Source: Alistipes sp. Marseille-P5061 (lineage in GTDB: Bacteria; Bacteroidota; Bacteroidia; Bacteroidales; Rikenellaceae). From it: a DNA stretch of 64,000 bases. The stretch is taken from contig NZ_LT985748.1 in the NCBI RefSeq assembly GCF_900290115.1, forward strand, positions 687,120 through 751,119, read 5' to 3'. The position numbers and the translations under genes are program-made. The notes beneath the pieces were generated by a model that was given only the letters and a program-made list of their open reading frames with translations, did not search any database and was not told the origin of the DNA. Positions 59,973 to 64,000 of this stretch are shown here, piece after piece; position 1 is the stretch's first letter, and the number at the start of each line of letters is the position of its first letter.

Positions 59973-61028
59973 CTACCGCACCCGCTCGTAGATGTAGAGC
60001 TCGTGCACCTCTCGGTCGTAGCCGGGATAGAAGCCGCGGACCATCCCCAGCACGATGCGCGAACCGCGGTTCGAGAGCACCACCAGCTCGCCCGTCGCCG
60101 GGTCGACCGTGAGCCCCTCGATTTCGCCCGCGCGGCGGAAGTCGTTCATCTCGCGGAAGGGAAGCACCGTCGTGCAGCTTCCGGCGCCGCGCAGGTCGGC
60201 CACATAGAGGTTGTCTGCCTCGTCCAGGTCGGCATCACCGTCGTCGGCCGAGAGGAGCATCTGCCCGCCGAGCATGAAGATGCCCTGCTGCCACTGCGGC
60301 ACGGGACGCAGATGCACCCGGCGCAGATAGGCGCCCGTCCGCAGGTCGTACTCGTAGAGGTAGCGGCCATCGACCCAGTCGGCCATCCAGACGCGGGCGC
60401 TGTCGCGGTCGACGGCAAGGCCGCACACCTCGACCTGTCCCGATGCGGGTTCCCAGGCCATCGAGCGCTTCCAGCGAAGCGTCCGGGCGTCGTAGACCGC
60501 TATCTGGATGTGCTCGCCCACCCCGTCGTTGAAGGTCTCGATGCCGGCGTAGATTTCACCCCGCCAGACGTCGATATCGCCGATGTGGTTGGCCGGGAGG
60601 GGCAGCCCCTCGAAGGGCTTTTCGTTGGAGGCCACCAGTTCGCCCTGCTTCGTGTATTTGTAGAGCGCCGTGCTGCCCGAAACGTAGTAGTAGTTCGAGT
60701 CGGCGGCAACGCCCTGCCGCCCCTCGACCGGAATCACCCTCCGGAGCCGGTAGCAGTCGCCCTCGCGTGGCACAGGCGGAACCGGCGGCAGAGGCTGCAC
60801 GGGAGGAACCGGCGGAACGGGAGGAACGGGTTGACCTGCAAGCGCGGGCTGTGCAGCGGATGCAGGCGGAACCGGCTTTCCCGTCTCGGGTTGAGGCGGA
60901 AGCGGACGGTCTACGGCAGGCTCAACAGCTTCCGGCTGAGGCGGAAGCGGACGCTCCGCCACGGGCTGTGCCGCCACCGCGCCCGAAAGCAGCAGGGCGA
61001 CAATGAGTATCTCTCTTTTCATGTTCAT
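59973..61028 (-). CDS. Proline-rich secreted protein with a propeller-like domain
   Basis: 351 residues from the ATG at 61028 (a second ATG two codons later is also possible). The signal peptide is MNMKREILIVALLLSGAVAAQ. Residues 24-90 are a Pro-rich segment: 'PLPPQPE' units occur twice and then 'PPVPPV' repeats, likely an extended spacer. Residues 95-350 are beta-rich with repeated 'YDLRTG', 'VDRDS' and 'LYVADLRG' patterns, like an SMP-30/NHL-type beta propeller that might bind sugars or act as a hydrolase, but metal-binding residues cannot be assigned. It has no neighbours in the same operon. Confidence 0.72.
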   Translation of the reverse strand: MNMKREILIVALLLSGAVAAQPVAERPLPPQPEAVEPAVDRPLPPQPETGKPVPPASAAQPALAGQPVPPVPPVPPVQPLPPVPPVPREGDCYRLRRVIPVEGRQGVAADSNYYYVSGSTALYKYTKQGELVASNEKPFEGLPLPANHIGDIDVWRGEIYAGIETFNDGVGEHIQIAVYDARTLRWKRSMAWEPASGQVEVCGLAVDRDSARVWMADWVDGRYLYEYDLRTGAYLRRVHLRPVPQWQQGIFMLGGQMLLSADDGDADLDEADNLYVADLRGAGSCTTVLPFREMNDFRRAGEIEGLTVDPATGELVVLSNRGSRIVLGMVRGFYPGYDREVHELYIYERVR

Positions 61029-61312
61029 GGTTATGGTTTTGTTTCGTGGTTGTTGACCGGGCAGGTTGCCTTTCCGCCCTCTGAATCCGACGGGCGCAGC
61101 GTTTGCGCACCGAACGGCCCCAGGACCGCAACGGCAGACATTCCGCAACGACGGGCACCTCGCAACTGCAAGTTTTCTGCAACGGTGAGCCCCGCAACAT
61201 CGGGCCGCCCCTTGCCGGGACGGGCCCTCCTCAACGTCGGGCATCCGGCCGCGGCGCTTTCGCCCTCATCGAAGGACGGGACGACCGCGCCAAAGACGGG
61301 ACAAAGGCGCCG
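61029..61312. other. Gene-free spacer upstream of the proline-rich gene
   Basis: I find no consensus -7 element and no frame with a plausible protein. Several short TTGC-rich direct repeats occur (GTTGCAG, CTTGCAG, GTTGCG) on the minus strand around 61140-61180. Nothing else is apparent. Confidence 0.45.
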
Positions 61313-61366
61313 AAAACGGAACGACCGGGCGGAAGGCGCTCTGAAGTCCTCCCCACCCGGTCGTTC
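61313..61366 (-). terminator. Intrinsic terminator after yidC
   Basis: On the minus strand a 14-bp stem (arms 61353-61366 and 61319-61332, one G-T pair) with a 20-base loop is followed by CGTTTT, 38 bases beyond the yidC stop. Confidence 0.75.
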
Positions 61367-61404
61367 TGCTCCGTCGGAGCCCGGCACACCAGGCTCCGCA
61401 TCCG

Positions 61405-63336
61405 TTACTTGCGCTTGGCGCGCTGCTGGGCCTCCTGCTGACGCAGAAGCTCCTCGTAGCGCTGCTGGAAGCGCGACTTCTTGCCGTTGGTATGCTTGGC
61501 GGCGTTGGCCTTCATGATGGCATGAATCTTCTCGTCGTCAATCATGCGGCGGATGAAGAAGGTCTGGCCGATGGTAATCAGGTTGGAGAGCAGGTAGTAG
61601 AAGCACAGACCGCTCGCGTAGCTGTTGAACCAGAGGAGCATCATCACCGGCATCAGGTAGACCATCATGAACTTCATGCCGGCCATCTGGGGCTGCGACG
61701 AAGCCGTCTGCTGGTAGTTGACGTAGGAGAAGATGAAGAGCGACACGGCCATCAGCAGCGCAAAGAGGCTGATATGGTCGCCGTAGAAGGGAATCGAGAA
61801 GGGCAGGTTGAGGATGCTGTCGTACGACGAGAGGTCGTCGGCCCAGAGGAACGACTCGCCACGCAGCTCAATCGATGCCGGGAAGAAGCGGAACATGGCG
61901 ACCAGAATCGGGAGCTGAATCAGCATCGGGATGCAGCCTCCCATGGGGTTGATGCCCGCCTTGCGGTAGAGCTCCATCGTCGCCTGCTGGCGCTTCATGG
62001 CATCCTCCTTCTTGGGGTACTTCTTGGCCAGTTCGTCGACCTCGGGCTTGATGACGCGCATCTTGGCCGTCGAGACGTAGCTCTTGTAGGTGAGCGGCGA
62101 GATGACCAGCTTGATGAGCACCGCCAGAATCAGGATGATGATGCCGAAGTTGGGGATGTAGTTGCGCAGGAAGTCGAAGACCGGAATCACGCACCAGCGG
62201 TTCACCCAGCCGAAGATGCCCCAGCCCAGCGGAATGAGGCGCTCCATGTGAAGCGATTCGCCCTCGGCGTCGGCCACCTTCTTGAGAATGGCGTACTTGT
62301 TGGGGCCGAAATAGAAGGCGAAGTCATACCCCTCGGTCTGCGCCGTATAGGGCACGGCCGTCTGCAGCGAGAAGTCCTTGAGCAATTCGGAGCCCTCCTC
62401 GGCCGTGTCAAACGACATGTCGGCATACGACAGGTTCTCGGGGGCGATGAAGACCGACGAGAAGTACTGCTGCTTGAAGGCCACCCAGTTGACCGCCGTC
62501 GAGACCTTCTTGCTCTTATCCTTCTCGCTCATGCCCAGATCCTCGATGGAGGATTCGCCCGGGAAGCGGTACGAGAGGGTCGTATACATGTTCTCGTTCT
62601 TGAAGCCCTTCTCGTTCTGGTAGGAGGAGTTCGACCAGGTGATGCCGATGGAGGTCTGGTTGGCCATCTGCGGCGCCATGTTGACCAGCCGGACGTCGAA
62701 GTCGACCAGATAGTCGCGCTCGGGCGTCTGCACGTCGTAGATGCGGTAGTCGTACTGCAGCCATGCGTCCGCCGCCACGGGCAGCCGCATCGTGAGCAGC
62801 TGCGCACCGTCATCGGTCCGCACGACGGAGTCGGCCTCGAAGAGGTAGTCGGTCGTATTGACCGCCACGTTGTTCAGTCCGTTACGGACGTAGAACGACA
62901 GGTCGAAGTTGGCCGTCGAGGGGTCGAAGAGCTTGACCAGCTCGTTGCGCTCGCCGCGGGGGGCATAGCGGGTGTAGTCCTTGAGCGTCACATCGACAAT
63001 CTGGCCGCCGCGCGTCGAGAAGCGCACCGTCATCACGTCGTTCTCGAGCGTGATGAAGCGCTCCTCGCCCTGGCGTGCCGCCGCGAGGTACTCGCCCAGG
63101 CCGGCCACCTGCCGCTCGTGCAGCGACAAGGTGTCGGCTGCCGAGGCGGCACCCTCCTCACCGGCCACGGCTGCGGCCGCCTGCTCGGGGCGCGTCACGG
63201 CCGCCAGCGAATCCTGATAGGCCTCGTATTCGGCCAGTTCCTTCTTGTATTGTTCCTGCTCCTTGCCGCTGAAGTAGGCGAATCCCAGAAAGAGGACCGC
63301 AATGACGGCAATTCCCAAAAGTGATTTCTTATCCAT
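61405..63336 (-). CDS. yidC: Membrane protein insertase YidC
   Basis: 643 residues. It inserts proteins into the inner membrane alone or with SecYEG. An N-terminal helix (residues 6-23) is followed by an Ala/Glu-rich stretch, the large periplasmic P1 beta domain (about 75-345) and the conserved five-helix insertase core ('GIIILILAVLIKLVISPLTYKSY', 'PMLIQLPILVAMFRFF', 'MMLLWFNSYASGLCFYYLLSN'). The conserved Arg of the hydrophilic groove lies in 'AKMRVIKPEVDEL'. The Lys/Arg/Gln-rich C-terminal tail probably binds ribosomes. It lies just downstream of pyrG, the usual order in Bacteroidales. Confidence 0.95.
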   Translation of the reverse strand: MDKKSLLGIAVIAVLFLGFAYFSGKEQEQYKKELAEYEAYQDSLAAVTRPEQAAAAVAGEEGAASAADTLSLHERQVAGLGEYLAAARQGEERFITLENDVMTVRFSTRGGQIVDVTLKDYTRYAPRGERNELVKLFDPSTANFDLSFYVRNGLNNVAVNTTDYLFEADSVVRTDDGAQLLTMRLPVAADAWLQYDYRIYDVQTPERDYLVDFDVRLVNMAPQMANQTSIGITWSNSSYQNEKGFKNENMYTTLSYRFPGESSIEDLGMSEKDKSKKVSTAVNWVAFKQQYFSSVFIAPENLSYADMSFDTAEEGSELLKDFSLQTAVPYTAQTEGYDFAFYFGPNKYAILKKVADAEGESLHMERLIPLGWGIFGWVNRWCVIPVFDFLRNYIPNFGIIILILAVLIKLVISPLTYKSYVSTAKMRVIKPEVDELAKKYPKKEDAMKRQQATMELYRKAGINPMGGCIPMLIQLPILVAMFRFFPASIELRGESFLWADDLSSYDSILNLPFSIPFYGDHISLFALLMAVSLFIFSYVNYQQTASSQPQMAGMKFMMVYLMPVMMLLWFNSYASGLCFYYLLSNLITIGQTFFIRRMIDDEKIHAIMKANAAKHTNGKKSRFQQRYEELLRQQEAQQRAKRK

Positions 63337-63371
63337 CGAAACGTTTGTCTCTCGTTACTCAAAAGTCGTCG

Positions 63372-64000
63372 TTACTTGCGCGAGTCGTCGAAGGCGAGCG
63401 CCGCCTTGACGAAGGCCACGAAGAGCGGCGAGGGGCTCAACACCGTACTCTTGTATTCGGGATGGTACTGCGTACCGACGAACCACGGATGGTTCGGAAT
63501 CTCGACCACCTCGACCAGGTTGGTGTCGGGGTTGATGCCGACGGCCTTCATGCCCGCGGCCTCGAACTGCGCCAGATAGTCGTTGTTGAACTCGTAGCGG
63601 TGACGGTGGCGCTCCGAGATGTGGAGCTTGCCGTAGGCCTCGGCCACCTTCGAACCCTTCTTCAGCACGCAGGGGTAGGCGCCCAGACGCATCGTGCCGC
63701 CCTTGGCCGTCACGCCCTTCTGCTCCTCCATCAGGTCGATGACCGGATGGGGCGTGGCCTCCATCTCGCTCGAGTTGGCATCGGCGATGCCCAGCACGTT
63801 GCGTGCGAACTCGATGACGGCGCACTGCATGCCCAGGCAGATGCCCAGGAAGGGAACGCCGTTCTCGCGGGCGAAGCGCACGGCCTCAATCTTGCCCTCG
63901 ATGCCGCGGTTGCCGAAGCCCGGAGCCACGAGGATGCCGGCCATACGGCCCAGCTTCTCGGCCACGTTCTCGCGGTTGAGCTTCTCGGAGTTGACGTAGG
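63372..64000 (-). CDS. pyrG: CTP synthase, C-terminal part (runs off the window)
   Basis: The minus-strand frame is open to the window edge, so only the last 209 residues are visible. They are the type-1 glutamine amidotransferase domain with '[10 protein letters not shown]' (catalytic Cys), '[10 protein letters not shown]' (His and Glu of the triad) and '[10 protein letters not shown]' (CTP synthase lid). The N-terminal synthetase domain lies beyond 64000. The enzyme converts UTP to CTP with glutamine-derived ammonia. It is followed by yidC after 35 bases on the same strand. Confidence 0.95.
   Translation of the reverse strand, partial: YVNSEKLNRENVAEKLGRMAGILVAPGFGNRGIEGKIEAVRFARENGVPFLGICLGMQCAVIEFARNVLGIADANSSEMEATPHPVIDLMEEQKGVTAKGGTMRLGAYPCVLKKGSKVAEAYGKLHISERHRHRYEFNNDYLAQFEAAGMKAVGINPDTNLVEVVEIPNHPWFVGTQYHPEYKSTVLSPSPLFVAFVKAALAFDDSRK

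Overview
The window looks like chromosome of a high-GC member of the Bacteroidales, most likely Alistipes or another Rikenellaceae. This is inferred from several signs: many starts carry the Bacteroidetes -7 element TAnnTTTG, often with a TTG about 19-20 bases upstream; lipoproteins have a Cys followed by acidic residues; and there are DUF4493/PCMD, calycin-like and FISUMP-like domains, TonB receptors, the fused 2-oxoacid:ferredoxin oxidoreductase alpha subunit, and the yidC-pyrG order. Base composition is GC-rich nearly throughout. No rRNA, tRNA, CRISPR array, integrase or insertion sequence was seen.

Layout. 1-5.3 kb is one plus-strand operon of two PCMD-type surface proteins flanking two paralogous beta-barrel proteins. 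5.7-9.5 kb (minus) holds a lytic transglycosylase, a large putative porin and pssA. 9.5-19.8 kb (plus) is housekeeping: manC, murF, a secreted hydrolase, a MazG-like enzyme, an OPT transporter, pepT, nadE and a DUF4923 protein. 19.8-23.5 kb (minus) has a PAP2-like membrane protein, rpoN and asnS. From 23.6 kb (plus) come a GH2-like protein without catalytic residues, rlmH, a LuxR-type regulator with a degenerate receiver, a TonB receptor with two calycin-like surface lipoproteins, nadC, an LTA-synthase-like sulfatase and a DUF2156-GNAT fusion.

34.4-37.3 kb is a phage-derived module: an orphan terminase large subunit, a 95-residue protein and a divergent S24-type repressor with palindromes in its leader. 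Then follow a repeat-containing lipoprotein, korAB, an MFS transporter, another lipoprotein and an MBL-fold lipoprotein.

46.6-52.8 kb (minus) is the most interesting part. A complete cobalamin riboswitch with its own promoter lies directly upstream of a FISUMP-like surface lipoprotein that is not a recognised B12 transporter. Next to it is a metal locus: HMA protein, TonB receptor with a Cys-rich plug, Fur-family regulator and His/Cys-rich secreted protein, with a 17-base perfect palindrome in the receptor promoter.

53-64 kb holds recQ with a repetitive linker, an AT-richer orphan gene, an RNase D-like exonuclease, rlmI, a subtilase lipoprotein coupled to an esterase, a proline-rich propeller-like secreted protein, yidC and the 3' end of pyrG, which runs off the window.
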